Assembly: GCF_000784835.1 (NCBI RefSeq) | Contig: NZ_JSFH01000012.1 | Coordinates: forward strand, 62,001 to 126,000 | DNA: 64,000 nt | Direction of reading: 5' to 3' | DNA from: Thermotoga sp. Mc24 | GTDB taxonomy: Bacteria > Thermotogota > Thermotogae > Thermotogales > Thermotogaceae | Shown: positions 43,658 to 53,487 of the stretch, piece by piece | Numbering within the stretch: position 1 is the first letter of the stretch | How the letters are laid out: each line of letters starts with the position of its first letter | The notes under the pieces: generated by a model | Told to the model about the DNA's origin: nothing | What the model saw: the letters and a program-made list of their open reading frames with translations, nothing else | Database searches by the model: none | Position numbers and translations under genes: made by a program

Positions 43658-45586
43658 GTGGAAGAAAGAGAACTAACACTCGGTGACATCTTTTTGATGT
43701 TCAAGAGAAGGTCCAAACTTTTCTGGCTCGTTCTTGTTCTGACGGTCTGTGTGACAGGGATCTATCTTTTCCTTGCGACACCCCAGTACGAAGCCTCCGC
43801 GAAAGTGAAGGCCCCTACACAGAAGGGTATGAGCCTTGGACTTTCCATTGAAAGTCTTCTTGGTGGCCTATCCAGTCTTCTCGGAGGTGAAGGAAATCTC
43901 GAAGACGAGGTACAGATCATACTCTCTCGAAGAAACATCATAGCTGTGATAGACGAGCTCGATCTCGTTCACAAACTCCTCGACGAGAAAGATATAAAAA
44001 AAGCTATGGAAAACGGTCTCACAGAAGACGATTTGAAACTCTCTCTCTACAGCTACATGGTGAAAAAGCTCATAACCGTCGAATCTGTGGAAAATTCAAA
44101 CATACTGGAAGTTAAATTCACCTGGCAGGATCCAAAACTCGCCGCCGAGGTGGTGAACAAGATCGTAGAAAACTACGTCAAGATCAGCGAGGGCATCGCC
44201 AAAACCCAGTTCGGAGCGAAAAAAGAATTTCTCGAAGAACAGATCCCGAAGGTGGAGCAGGAACTCAAAGAAGCGGAGAATAGACTCAAGGTCTTCAAAG
44301 AACAGAACAAAATCTATTCTGTTGAAGCCCAATATCAAACGCTTATAGAACATTATGCTTCTCTTCTTCAAAAAATGGAAGAATCTCAAATCGCCATGGA
44401 AGCAGCTCAGAAACAGGCTGAATTCTTCTCAAATGAACTCAAAGACCTCGATATTGAGATAGAACAGCTCAGAGACAGCATCACGTTCGACCCGATCATT
44501 TCCCAGCTCAAAAACAGGCTGATCAACATTCAAATAGAACTCGCTGGGCTCATGGAGCGCTATACCGAATCAAACCCTGCAGTGGTACAGAAAAAAGCGG
44601 AATTCGAAGAAACCCAGAAACAGCTCAAAGTGGAACTCGAAAGACTCCTCACATCCCAGGTAAAGAAAACAGGCTACACCATCTACGGAGAAGCACTCAG
44701 CAGTCTCATAAAGGCAGAATCCGAAAAAATCCTTTACCAGACACAGTACGAAGCTTTCAAAAAGCTTTACGGAGACCTCGAAAAAGAACTCTCAAAACTT
44801 CCCGAACTCGAACAGAAACTGATAGAACTTGAAAGAGACTACAAAGTGAAAGAAACGATCTACACCACATTGCTTCAGGCAAAGTACGAGTCTCTCATCT
44901 CTGAAGCGGCGATCACGGCCAACGTTAACGTCATAGACTGGGCTGTTCCTCCTCTTTCACCCTCGAAGCCAAACAAAAAACTCACCCTTGCAATTGGAGG
45001 TGTTCTGGGGATATTCCTTGGTATCCTCGCTGTTTTCTTCGCAGAGTTCTCCGACAGAAGGATCAAGTCTGAAAGCGAAGCAGAGTATCTCCTTGGCCTG
45101 GAAAAAATCATCGCAAGAGTTCCACTAACACAGAGTGAACAGGTGATAGAAAAAGCCCTGGGAATTCCCGCCGTGAAATCAGGAAAGGTTACCTTCATCA
45201 CTTCACTTGAAGACGGTGCAGGAGTAAGCACACTCGCAAAACACATGGCAAATCTTGCTTCGAAGAAAGAGAGAGTGCTTCTCTTCACCGAGGAAAATGT
45301 GGAAGGCTCTTTCGACAAAAGAGACGTGTTCGAACTTTTGAAAGATCCAGAGATCTTAGAGAATCTCAAACATAGCTACGACAGAATCATCATCGATGCG
45401 CCCTCGCTGAAGAGAACGCCAGAGTTCCTTCCGGTAGCTGAAAAAAGCGATACTGTCTACATCGTGATCAGGCTCGAACACACCTACTCGGAGGATTTGA
45501 AGATGCTTCACTCTCTGAAGAAGATAGACGGCTTCATTCTGAACGGTCTGACGAAGAGAAACTCAGCGTACGTGGAAGAAAAATGA
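43658..45586 (+). CDS. Wzz/GumC-like polysaccharide co-polymerase with degenerate kinase domain
   Basis: A 642-residue protein with two membrane helices (about 22-42 and 437-460) that bracket a large extracytoplasmic coiled-coil region, as in Wzz/GumC chain-length regulators. The C-terminal cytoplasmic part matches BY-kinases (TSLEDGAGVST at 515-525, YDRIIIDAP near 574-582), but the Walker A lysine is replaced: GAGVST stands for the usual G-x-G-K-S/T. No tyrosine cluster ends the protein. It probably controls chain length or export without kinase activity. It fits the EPS genes that follow. Confidence 0.88.
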   Translation: MEERELTLGDIFLMFKRRSKLFWLVLVLTVCVTGIYLFLATPQYEASAKVKAPTQKGMSLGLSIESLLGGLSSLLGGEGNLEDEVQIILSRRNIIAVIDELDLVHKLLDEKDIKKAMENGLTEDDLKLSLYSYMVKKLITVESVENSNILEVKFTWQDPKLAAEVVNKIVENYVKISEGIAKTQFGAKKEFLEEQIPKVEQELKEAENRLKVFKEQNKIYSVEAQYQTLIEHYASLLQKMEESQIAMEAAQKQAEFFSNELKDLDIEIEQLRDSITFDPIISQLKNRLINIQIELAGLMERYTESNPAVVQKKAEFEETQKQLKVELERLLTSQVKKTGYTIYGEALSSLIKAESEKILYQTQYEAFKKLYGDLEKELSKLPELEQKLIELERDYKVKETIYTTLLQAKYESLISEAAITANVNVIDWAVPPLSPSKPNKKLTLAIGGVLGIFLGILAVFFAEFSDRRIKSESEAEYLLGLEKIIARVPLTQSEQVIEKALGIPAVKSGKVTFITSLEDGAGVSTLAKHMANLASKKERVLLFTEENVEGSFDKRDVFELLKDPEILENLKHSYDRIIIDAPSLKRTPEFLPVAEKSDTVYIVIRLEHTYSEDLKMLHSLKKIDGFILNGLTKRNSAYVEEK

Positions 45587-45613
45587 GGAGGGGAATCCCC
45601 TCCTTTTGTTTTT
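45587..45613 (+). terminator. Terminator after the Wzz-like gene
   Basis: GGAGGGG/CCCCTCC with an AAT loop, followed by TTTTGTTTTT. It lies between the convergent Wzz-like and clostripain-like genes. Confidence 0.88.
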
Positions 45614-45629
45614 CTCACGGTTGCGATAG

Positions 45630-47057
45630 CTATAGCCAGTATTCTAAAAACTCATCCCACAGTGTGTCGCTGGGGAAGGAGAGAGTCATGTAGTCATCCT
45701 TATAAGTTTGATAAATAGCTAGATTCTCAGGCATAAAGATACTGACAGGAGCGGAGAGTTCTTGATCACCTTTTTTACCGTAGGAATAAACAACAAACGA
45801 GGATAGATCGGGAACTATAGAGAGTTTTTTCCCCCACTTATCTATAAGATCCCCAAGATCAACAAGAACAGTTTGATTGTAATAATCAACGTAACTCTTC
45901 ACGACGTCGCTGTAGATCGAATTAACTTCGTTTAGGTTTACTTTCAGATCATAAGTAGTGAATAAATCTAAATAATAAACAAACTCCTTCACTTGTGAAG
46001 TGTCGTACACCGCAAGACTCAGCTCGTTCTGATAAATATCAGAGGAATAGTACTTTCTGTAACTATCAATTATCATCTTTGCCACGTCCAGTGGTGTGCT
46101 ACCTGGTGCTACATAACCAAAAAAGGAATAGTCCCATCCTTCAGCTGGTTCACTGAAGCTGGACGCTATGATATAGTCTGCCGTGTTTCTAAGCTCATAT
46201 ATCACTTCCAGGGATCCCATGAGGCACGCGTCGAACCCGAGGATGTCGAGTTTCTGTCCGACAAGAACGCTGTTGACCACGTTTTCAAGAGTCATTCTCA
46301 GATCTCTCACTGCTATTGCGCTTCCAGAGGTATCATCGAAGCTGATCGCTTTTGAAGAAGTGAACCCCGAATCGGATATCCACGCGCTTCCGTGATCCCA
46401 CATGATCAGTGCCCTGTAGGTTGCCGAGAAGTTCTCAAAGACATATTTCAACCAGTACTCGAGGTCTTCATGAGAACCACTGTTGAAGTCTACTCCTGTT
46501 ATTCCCATGATTGCCTTCCAGTTTCCGTCATCGTCGAGAACCAGAATTCCGTCGCTCGTACCTCCACCATCGTAAAACACCAACACGGAGACGTTTTCGT
46601 TGGTGTTTCTCATCTCTTCAAGGTCTTTATTGCCGGCTTCCCACAGATTGTTGTCTCCACACATCCACACCACAAAAAGCCATTCAGGAGAGGTGAATTT
46701 GAGAGAAAAATTGTTCATGAGGGAAGGATTCTCTTTCACCTGAACGTAAAGATCGTACTCACCTTCCTTTGAAGAAAAGAATGAAAATTCAGCCCATCCA
46801 AAAGAATTCGTTTTCGCTTCATCTTCTTTCACGTAGTAATAACCATACTTTCTGTAGAGTTCCACTGTCGCCCCAGAAACAGGATTTCCATTCTTGTCGA
46901 ACACCTGAACATCGATCAGCGCGTATCTTCCCGCAACGTGTTCCTCCCCTGTGTTCACCACAAGAGAAGCGGGGGTCTGCAAACTGTCCACCAAATCAGG
47001 TACCGCACATCCAACGACAAGAAATGTCACAGATGCCACAAGAAGAAACCACCTCAT
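45630..47057 (-). CDS. Clostripain-like (C11) cysteine peptidase lipoprotein
   Basis: A 475-residue protein. A lipoprotein signal with Cys17 (LVVGCAV) starts it, and an Ig-like domain (about 30-125) follows. The caspase-like C11 domain has His222 in MWDHGSAW and Cys278 in GFDACLMGS. It would act outside the cytoplasmic membrane, with specificity usually for Arg/Lys. It leads into a minus-strand group with two outer-membrane barrels and the SLBB export protein, so a role at the envelope is likely, with unknown substrates. Confidence 0.9.
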   Translation of the reverse strand: MRWFLLVASVTFLVVGCAVPDLVDSLQTPASLVVNTGEEHVAGRYALIDVQVFDKNGNPVSGATVELYRKYGYYYVKEDEAKTNSFGWAEFSFFSSKEGEYDLYVQVKENPSLMNNFSLKFTSPEWLFVVWMCGDNNLWEAGNKDLEEMRNTNENVSVLVFYDGGGTSDGILVLDDDGNWKAIMGITGVDFNSGSHEDLEYWLKYVFENFSATYRALIMWDHGSAWISDSGFTSSKAISFDDTSGSAIAVRDLRMTLENVVNSVLVGQKLDILGFDACLMGSLEVIYELRNTADYIIASSFSEPAEGWDYSFFGYVAPGSTPLDVAKMIIDSYRKYYSSDIYQNELSLAVYDTSQVKEFVYYLDLFTTYDLKVNLNEVNSIYSDVVKSYVDYYNQTVLVDLGDLIDKWGKKLSIVPDLSSFVVYSYGKKGDQELSAPVSIFMPENLAIYQTYKDDYMTLSFPSDTLWDEFLEYWL

Positions 47058-47069
47058 CTCCTCACCTCC

Positions 47070-48497
47070 TCAGAATTCCCATTTCATGCCGAGCCCCACG
47101 CTCGTGTTCCCTTCAAACAGCTCTAAAGAAAAGAGAAAATTTTTTACACTTCCTCTGATGCTCAAACCGGGCGTCCTCTTTGGTTCTCCCTCTTCCTCCT
47201 TCGGATACTCCGTCTGCAGTGTGTTCGGTCCTTTCACCAAGTAGAAAACGTCCACTCCAACACTTAGATTTCTGCCGAACAGATCGAGCGAGACGTTGAA
47301 GATCCTCGCGTCCGGCCCGAATACAAACCCCACCGGATAGTCAACGATCGTTCTTGAGGAAGGAAAGTTCGTGAGGTAGAGAAATCTGTTGTTGAACTTC
47401 AAGTACGGAAGGAACGTGTTGTACACGAACTTCGTGGCTAAGGCATACTCGACACCCAGAACACCTCTCAAACCTCCTGCTGAGAACACCTTTCTCGCTC
47501 CCACATTGAACGCGTAGGCCGTGGGTTTCAACTCGTTCTCAGTTGTTCCCACAAGGTCGTCGAGAGCGAACTCTCCGTGGATCTCCCAGCTTTTCAGCGG
47601 AACGTAAGAAAAGTCGAGCACCGCCATAGAGTTCGTGTAGCCCTCGTTGTAGTTGTTGTGCAGGATCGCAAAAGGACTCGCGGAGAAAAGATCGGGATAC
47701 TTCCCACCGATCATCGTGAGCTCCCCCACACCGAACCTGAAGTTCTCAATAGGATGAAAGTCGAACCTGTGGGCCACCAAAGTTTTCACCTTCTCGGTGT
47801 ACGGAGAGAGGGGATCAGCGTTCACTGGCCTGAAAGTGTTCTGTTTTTCCCACTCCTCATTAGTCAGGACTGAGTTAATCGAAATCAAATGAAACGTGTA
47901 TAAGATTTTCCCCTTTGTCGAGAACGTGAAATGATTGAAATAAGGACTCACATCCGAGATCGCAACGGGAAACTCAGAACTTCCCCACCTGATCTTCGAT
48001 CTTCCCACAACTATATAGAAATTCTCATCATCGTAGACACCGTAAGCGGTGTACGGGAATGTAGAATCGACACTCGACAGCTCTTTCCACAGTGGCGGAA
48101 CGTTGCCGTGAAGGTCCAGATAAAAGTCGTTGTAGTTGTTCGTGTAGGGGATCTCTGTGTAAAACGAAACCCTTCCCACGAATCCCTCGAAAGAAATGTT
48201 CAAAAAGGGAGGGGTGTTTTCGTACAGGTAGAAGTTCTCCCATGGAGGATCAGAAAGGACGAACCATCCCGTTTTCGTCTTTCCCTCGAAATTCCCGAAA
48301 TAAAAAAACGGTGAAACCTCAAGAGAAACCCTATTTTTTCTCTCACCGGACAGCAAAGGAAGAATGCCGGGAAGCGCTTTCCTTTCGAGAACGTACTCGT
48401 AAATCATCTGAGGTGCGAGTTCTGTGATCAACGGCTCTGAAAACAAAACAGTGGAGAAGGCCACAACGAAGAAAACCCACCACTTCCCCATAATCAT
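47070..48497 (-). CDS. Wzi-like outer-membrane beta-barrel protein (first)
   Basis: A 475-residue protein with a signal peptide (about 1-20), many alternating hydrophobic strands rich in aromatic residues, and a C-terminal aromatic end GMKWEF typical of outer-membrane barrels. Parts such as GRSKIRWGSSEFPVAISDVSPYFNHF resemble capsule assembly protein Wzi. It probably sits in the toga and binds or retains polysaccharide. It lies between the clostripain-like gene and a HAD gene. Family assignment is by pattern only. Confidence 0.7.
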   Translation of the reverse strand: MIMGKWWVFFVVAFSTVLFSEPLITELAPQMIYEYVLERKALPGILPLLSGERKNRVSLEVSPFFYFGNFEGKTKTGWFVLSDPPWENFYLYENTPPFLNISFEGFVGRVSFYTEIPYTNNYNDFYLDLHGNVPPLWKELSSVDSTFPYTAYGVYDDENFYIVVGRSKIRWGSSEFPVAISDVSPYFNHFTFSTKGKILYTFHLISINSVLTNEEWEKQNTFRPVNADPLSPYTEKVKTLVAHRFDFHPIENFRFGVGELTMIGGKYPDLFSASPFAILHNNYNEGYTNSMAVLDFSYVPLKSWEIHGEFALDDLVGTTENELKPTAYAFNVGARKVFSAGGLRGVLGVEYALATKFVYNTFLPYLKFNNRFLYLTNFPSSRTIVDYPVGFVFGPDARIFNVSLDLFGRNLSVGVDVFYLVKGPNTLQTEYPKEEEGEPKRTPGLSIRGSVKNFLFSLELFEGNTSVGLGMKWEF

Positions 48498-48501
48498 CCC
48501 C

Positions 48502-49113
48502 TCACAATTCGATGTTCAGCTCTCTGAGCAGAATCTCTTTCAATCTCGACGGCTCTTCGAGACGGACAGCTCGAAAACCAAGTTTTCTTGCAACCTCGAC
48601 GTTTTCCGGTGTGTCGTCTATGAAAAGACTCTCTTCTGGTGCGATCCCGTATCTTCTAATCAGCTCGAGGTATATCTCTTTCTCCGGTTTCAGATAACCC
48701 ACGTGAGAAGAAATCACCATGCCGTCAAAGAGCTTGAAGAAGTCGTACTTCTCTCTCACCGTCTCGAAGTAGATTTTTCCGTAGTTGGAAAGAGCGTAGA
48801 GCTTGAAGCTTTCTTTCAACAGCGGAAGAAGTCTCACATTTTCCTCGATAGCCCTTAGAATTTCCGGAACTTCTCTTTCGAGTCTTTCCACGTACTCTCT
48901 GAGCTCTGAAAGTTCCCTCTTTTTCTTCTCCCAAAGAACATTCTCAGACAAAACACCCCTGTCCATCAGCTTCCAGTCTTCATGCTTGAAGATCTCTTTC
49001 TCAAGAACCCTCGCCACCTCTTCCGGAAAAGACTCGAGCAGGTACTCACTCGGTCTCCAGTCGATCAAAACCCCTCCAAGATCGAAAACGATGTTCTTCA
49101 CTTCAGAAACCAA
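48502..49113 (-). CDS. HAD superfamily hydrolase, subfamily IA
   Basis: A 203-residue HAD hydrolase. The nucleophile motif FDLGGVLIDW has Asp at about 11, and LYALSNYGK is motif II. LKPEKEIYLELIRRYG contains the Lys, and FIDDTPENVEVARKLG carries the last acidic residues. The second Asp of the usual DxD position is Gly, as in some dehalogenase or epoxide-hydrolase-like members, so a plain phosphatase role is not certain. It lies between two barrel genes and overlaps the second by 11 nt. Confidence 0.88.
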   Translation of the reverse strand: MVSEVKNIVFDLGGVLIDWRPSEYLLESFPEEVARVLEKEIFKHEDWKLMDRGVLSENVLWEKKKRELSELREYVERLEREVPEILRAIEENVRLLPLLKESFKLYALSNYGKIYFETVREKYDFFKLFDGMVISSHVGYLKPEKEIYLELIRRYGIAPEESLFIDDTPENVEVARKLGFRAVRLEEPSRLKEILLRELNIEL

Positions 49114-50305
49114 CTTCGAGCCTCACCTCCAGACTAAGCCCCTTGAGACTGTTCCACCAAATACCTACGTTTCCCCCGTACTCTCCAAAGAAAGTGCTCA
49201 ATGACACCTTCACCGTGTGCTCTTTTGTGAGGTCTCCTATGAGCCACTTCGTATCCGGTGGCATCTCTTCACCGTGCCAGGGTTCCTCTGGTGTTCTGTC
49301 TCCATAGACGAGATAGTGATACATCATACCGAAAGAACACCAGCCAAGAGAACGTTCGACACCGAGTTTCAAAGAGAAGGAATTTTCGCCGTATTTGTAT
49401 CCGATCATCCTATCTTCGATAGCTCCTTCGGAGAAGTACGTGTACTCGTAGGGAAGGTTTGAGCTTGTCCTTTCGAAAGTGTACGCGCTGGCACCGGAGA
49501 CTTCTCCGTAGAAACTCCAGGGACCTGTTCTGTACTCACCGCCGAGGAGGAGCGCTATCTTGTCCGGGTTCAGATAACCTCCCGTCCCGAGAAGTCTGTT
49601 CAGGCTCATGTCGTCTATCAACGCTTCGAAATAGACCCTTCCCGCCCCGAAGTTCCACTCAACCCATCCACCCATAAGAGCGTTTGCGTTCTCTGAAGGA
49701 TCTTTCCAGGGAGCTCCCTCCTGGTACTGCCAGATCTCCTGTACGGCGATCGTCGGGATGGGAACGAAGAAGTAGTAAGGATTGAACACCTCGTTTAGAT
49801 AAACCACGGCGTCTTCGTAGGCGATCTTCAAGAGCCCAAGGTCGAACACCACCGTTCTGTAGTTGAAACTCTTCTCGTCGTTTATGCGAAGCCAGAGTGA
49901 TTCAACGTGCCAGTTGTCCCGGCAGTACTTCAGAGAAAATCCAGGAAAACCGTAAAAACGGGAATTGTCGCCCAGAAAGAGCTTGTCGATCCCTGGACCT
50001 CTCTCTTCGTTCAGGATCCCTGCCTTCAGTCCGAAGGGGCCTATCTTTCCAGAAAGGTTCGCTTCCGGGAAGTAGTAGAACTCCACGAATTTTTTCAGTT
50101 CATCGATGATCCCAGTGTGAACTATACCGAATCCCTTGCCCACACCGGCTCTGTAGTTAAACTGCCAGTTCTCGTCGAGCCAGACACTCCCAGACAGCTC
50201 CCCCATCCATTTGAAACTGCTCTCATAGAAGAGATCAAAAGATATATTCGTACCAGCAAAAACAAAAAACGGCAGAACACTCAAAAATAAAACGGCTTTC
50301 CTCAC
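49103..50305 (-). CDS. Wzi-like outer-membrane beta-barrel protein (second)
   Basis: A 400-residue protein with a signal peptide (MRKAVLFLSVLPFFVFA) and strand-turn patterns throughout, ending SLEVRLEVGF with a C-terminal Phe. It lies 1 nt from the SLBB export gene, the usual neighbour of capsule-anchoring barrels. The sequence is not closely like the first barrel, though the overall plan is similar. A porin-like or Wzi-like function is inferred from position and topology. Confidence 0.68.
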   Translation of the reverse strand: MRKAVLFLSVLPFFVFAGTNISFDLFYESSFKWMGELSGSVWLDENWQFNYRAGVGKGFGIVHTGIIDELKKFVEFYYFPEANLSGKIGPFGLKAGILNEERGPGIDKLFLGDNSRFYGFPGFSLKYCRDNWHVESLWLRINDEKSFNYRTVVFDLGLLKIAYEDAVVYLNEVFNPYYFFVPIPTIAVQEIWQYQEGAPWKDPSENANALMGGWVEWNFGAGRVYFEALIDDMSLNRLLGTGGYLNPDKIALLLGGEYRTGPWSFYGEVSGASAYTFERTSSNLPYEYTYFSEGAIEDRMIGYKYGENSFSLKLGVERSLGWCSFGMMYHYLVYGDRTPEEPWHGEEMPPDTKWLIGDLTKEHTVKVSLSTFFGEYGGNVGIWWNSLKGLSLEVRLEVGF

Positions 50306-50306
50306 A

Positions 50307-53285
50307 CTACCACCCCATGAAGTCTTTGACGTTGCTGATCGTGTTTATCACGGTGTTTACTATGGAGAGCGCCTCTGTCACCTGTATAAGCGGGTTGTCG
50401 GGAACGAAGACCACATCACCCGGTGCAACATTCGGATTCACACCTCCACCCTTTCCAGAAAGAACTCCCGAGAGATCGCAAACGGTGACCTCTCCCTGAG
50501 GTCCTCCTTTGAAGAGGAATATCCTGTTCGTGGCAGCTCTATCCGTGAACCCACCGGCCCTCATCACCACATCGAACACCGTCGAGTACCTGTCCACCTT
50601 CACGATACCCGGTGTTCTCACGTTACCGAGCACGTACACATAGTTCGTTTCAACGGGTGGTACGTACACCACGTCTCCCGGCTCTATCTTCACTTTCTGC
50701 ACCTCGTCTATGTTCGTGAAGTCGTAGGCTATCTCGTTTTCTCCCCTTCTCAGGATCACCTTCGTCTTTAGTGCCCAGTTGCTCAGACCACCGGCCTGTG
50801 CGATGAGTTTCAGAAGTGTCACGTCTCCTTTGAGTTCGTACGCACCGGGTCTCACCACCTCTCCCACGACGTAGGCGAAGTTCTCCGTCTCGCAAGGTAC
50901 GAAGACCACGCTTCCATTTTCAAGAACAGGACCGCCCGTATTGATCACGTCTTCATAATCCACTTCTTCCTTCTCTCCCGATGGACTCACAACGACGATC
51001 CTTCTCGATCCTGTGCTCTTTATGCCCCCCACCTTGCCCAGAACGTTCCTGAGTGTAAGTGTTTCTTCGTCTTTGAAGGTCACAAGAGTGTTCGTGATGC
51101 CTTCTCCAAAGACGTAAACGTGTGGTCTTTCGGTGTATTTCACGTATACGAGGTCGCCGTCCTTAAGTTTGAACGAACTCAGCTGGTTTTGAGGAACAGT
51201 GATCTCACCGCCGTCTCTCAAAACGAACACGTCTCCTGCTTCAAAGAGAGTGTCTTCTCTGTATCCTCCAGCTTTCACAATGGCTCTGTCTAAGAGAGCC
51301 GACTCATCGGGCTCGAAGACAACCATCTGAGGCACCTTCACAAAGCCGTCCACGTATACTCTGACGGCCTCTTTCACATCCACCTCGACAACTGCGCCGT
51401 CTTCGAGCGGAAGATCGGTAACTTCCGTCAGTTCCTCCACCTTTCCGTTCGAGTGAACTTTCAATCCCGCTATGTACTTCTTCTGTATCTTTCCGAAACT
51501 CGCAAGAGCCTTTTCAAGTGTGATGTCTTCGTCTTTCGCAAAATCAACGTACCCATACACGTCCCCGGTGAAATAGACTCTTTTTTTCTGTACAGCCTTC
51601 ACGAGGACCGTGTCACCGGTTTTGAGAGGAACATCCTCCATCAATATCTTCTCCGGATCGAAGATCTTTTCTTCACCGTCCCTCAAGAGTGAAAGACTCT
51701 TCACAAGGGAGAAATCCTCGATCCCGTACTTCTTCAAGGCTGTTGAGAGCATAAATGGTTCATCCTTCGCAAAGCTCATCCTCCCATTCCTTGCGGCGTT
51801 GTCTCCCACTATGTAGACGAATCTTTCCGTGTACTTTTCCACGTAAACGAACACTCCGTCTTCAAGGGGAATGTCCTTTTCCACTATATCTTCAGGAGAG
51901 TATTCCTTTCCAGACAGTTTCACGGAGACAACCTGACTCTCGTCGATGAAACCACCGGCTTTTGCTATGAGATTCCTCAGTGTGAACACTTCGTTCTTTC
52001 CAAAGGTGTAAAGTCCGGGATTTCTCACGTACCCAAGGATGTAAGCCTTCTTTGGCACGAATTCCTTCACGTTCACTATGTCGCCGGGTTTCACTGGAAA
52101 GTCCAGCTCGCTTGGTGAGAGCTCTATGACACTTCCGCCCCTTGTTATTGTGATCGAATCAACTCCTTCCGCACTTTCTCTAAACCCCCCCGCCATCGAG
52201 AGGAGCTTTTCCAGAGTCACCGATTCTTTCGGGGAGATCTCGTAAACACCAGGTCTTGTCACGTATCCTGATACATAGACCTTTGTTTCTTCGTACTTCT
52301 TTATCTCAACGACATCTCCAACCTTCAGCTGAACATTCTCATCCAGTACTTCTGACGCGTACTCCGTGGTCTTCCCATCCCTTGTGATCAAAACCTTTTC
52401 TATGTACTTACCCTCAACGGAGATTCCACCGGCCTTCGCAACGAGGTTCTTTAGCGTGAGAGACTCCTCTCTGGAGAAGGTGTACATCCCTGGTCTTGCC
52501 ACCGCTCCCACAACGTAAGCGAACCTCTCGTCGAGCTTTTGAACGTGCACCGTATCTCCTGGTTTCAAAAGGAGGTTCCTTTGATAGATATCTTTCTCTG
52601 ATACTTCAACCGTTTTGTCTTTCGAAAGAACAATTATCTTTCCTGAACTCTCCCGCGTGGTGCCACCCGCTGATGCGACGGCATCAAGCAGGGTCATCTC
52701 TCTTCTGTACGGATAGATCCCGGGATTTGCCACGGCCCCAACGACCTTCACGAACCCCGTGTAGCTCTTCTCCGGGAGTACCACCTGATCGTTTTCCTGG
52801 AGCACCATGTCTTCCTCGGGAACTTCACCCCAGAGAAGCGAAGAGAGATCCAGTTCAAAGACCTTTCCATCCCTGAGGACCTTCACCCTCGAAAGGTCAA
52901 CGGAGGAAAGATCCACAGAGAGAAGAGAGAGAAGCTCCGAAACGCTGAGATCTTCCATCCCCATGTCTACCACTCTGTTCACAACACCGGAGACATAAAC
53001 ATTCCTCGGTGCGATCTGCTGAAGAGACACGATCACCTCAGGTTCAGAAAAACTCTTGGAGAGCCTTTCTTTGAGAAGTTCTGTCACCTGATCCACACTG
53101 AGACCTTCCACCTTCACGCGCCCCACGTAAGGGAAGGTGATTGCACCTTCTATGTCCACCATGCAATTCCTTGTTAGATCTGGATATCCCACTATCTCGA
53201 TCATTAGGACGTCTCCCTTCCTTATGGTATAGGACAGAGAAAACACCGTAGCTAAGAGAAACAGAAAGATCAGCGTTCTTTTCAT
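50307..53285 (-). CDS. Wza-like polysaccharide export protein with many SLBB domains
   Basis: A 992-residue protein. A signal peptide leads into a Poly_export domain (about 20-105, with KGDVLMIEIVGYPDL). Then about 11 SLBB-type repeats follow, recognisable by [F/V]-x-Y-V-x-G-x-V-x-x-P-G-x-Y starts and LxxLIAKAGG ends. Wza has two or three. Such a stack could bridge a wide periplasm or toga space. No lipobox Cys is seen at the signal cleavage site. It heads the minus-strand envelope operon and is divergent from the small cassette. It is longer than most family members. Confidence 0.9.
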   Translation of the reverse strand: MKRTLIFLFLLATVFSLSYTIRKGDVLMIEIVGYPDLTRNCMVDIEGAITFPYVGRVKVEGLSVDQVTELLKERLSKSFSEPEVIVSLQQIAPRNVYVSGVVNRVVDMGMEDLSVSELLSLLSVDLSSVDLSRVKVLRDGKVFELDLSSLLWGEVPEEDMVLQENDQVVLPEKSYTGFVKVVGAVANPGIYPYRREMTLLDAVASAGGTTRESSGKIIVLSKDKTVEVSEKDIYQRNLLLKPGDTVHVQKLDERFAYVVGAVARPGMYTFSREESLTLKNLVAKAGGISVEGKYIEKVLITRDGKTTEYASEVLDENVQLKVGDVVEIKKYEETKVYVSGYVTRPGVYEISPKESVTLEKLLSMAGGFRESAEGVDSITITRGGSVIELSPSELDFPVKPGDIVNVKEFVPKKAYILGYVRNPGLYTFGKNEVFTLRNLIAKAGGFIDESQVVSVKLSGKEYSPEDIVEKDIPLEDGVFVYVEKYTERFVYIVGDNAARNGRMSFAKDEPFMLSTALKKYGIEDFSLVKSLSLLRDGEEKIFDPEKILMEDVPLKTGDTVLVKAVQKKRVYFTGDVYGYVDFAKDEDITLEKALASFGKIQKKYIAGLKVHSNGKVEELTEVTDLPLEDGAVVEVDVKEAVRVYVDGFVKVPQMVVFEPDESALLDRAIVKAGGYREDTLFEAGDVFVLRDGGEITVPQNQLSSFKLKDGDLVYVKYTERPHVYVFGEGITNTLVTFKDEETLTLRNVLGKVGGIKSTGSRRIVVVSPSGEKEEVDYEDVINTGGPVLENGSVVFVPCETENFAYVVGEVVRPGAYELKGDVTLLKLIAQAGGLSNWALKTKVILRRGENEIAYDFTNIDEVQKVKIEPGDVVYVPPVETNYVYVLGNVRTPGIVKVDRYSTVFDVVMRAGGFTDRAATNRIFLFKGGPQGEVTVCDLSGVLSGKGGGVNPNVAPGDVVFVPDNPLIQVTEALSIVNTVINTISNVKDFMGW

Positions 53286-53319
53286 CTCGAACCCTCCTCT
53301 TCACCTTATTCTGCTGAAA

Positions 53320-53325
53320 ATTATA
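53320..53325 (-). promoter_or_regulatory. -10 box of the SLBB export operon
   Basis: TATAAT read on the minus strand, 35 nt before the SLBB gene start. A -35 box is not clear; a strong palindrome lies where it would be expected. Confidence 0.5.
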
Positions 53326-53344
53326 CCTTATGTCCAGAAAAAAT

Positions 53345-53362
53345 CGAATCAGAACTGATTCG
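53345..53362. promoter_or_regulatory. Perfect 8-2-8 palindrome in the divergent regulatory region
   Basis: CGAATCAG-AA-CTGATTCG is a perfect inverted repeat, placed about 20 nt upstream of the TATAAT of the SLBB gene and about 125 nt before the small-protein cassette. It looks like a dimeric operator. No other copy was noticed in the window. Confidence 0.6.
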
Positions 53363-53487
53363 CTAACCGTCTTTTATTCACTAATATGTTGAATATACAA
53401 AATTTTATAAGTTATTTAACATTTCTGTCAGGACTTATTTATTGGAGGGACTGCGCAGCCCACCAAAAATTCACAGGAGGTGTTATC

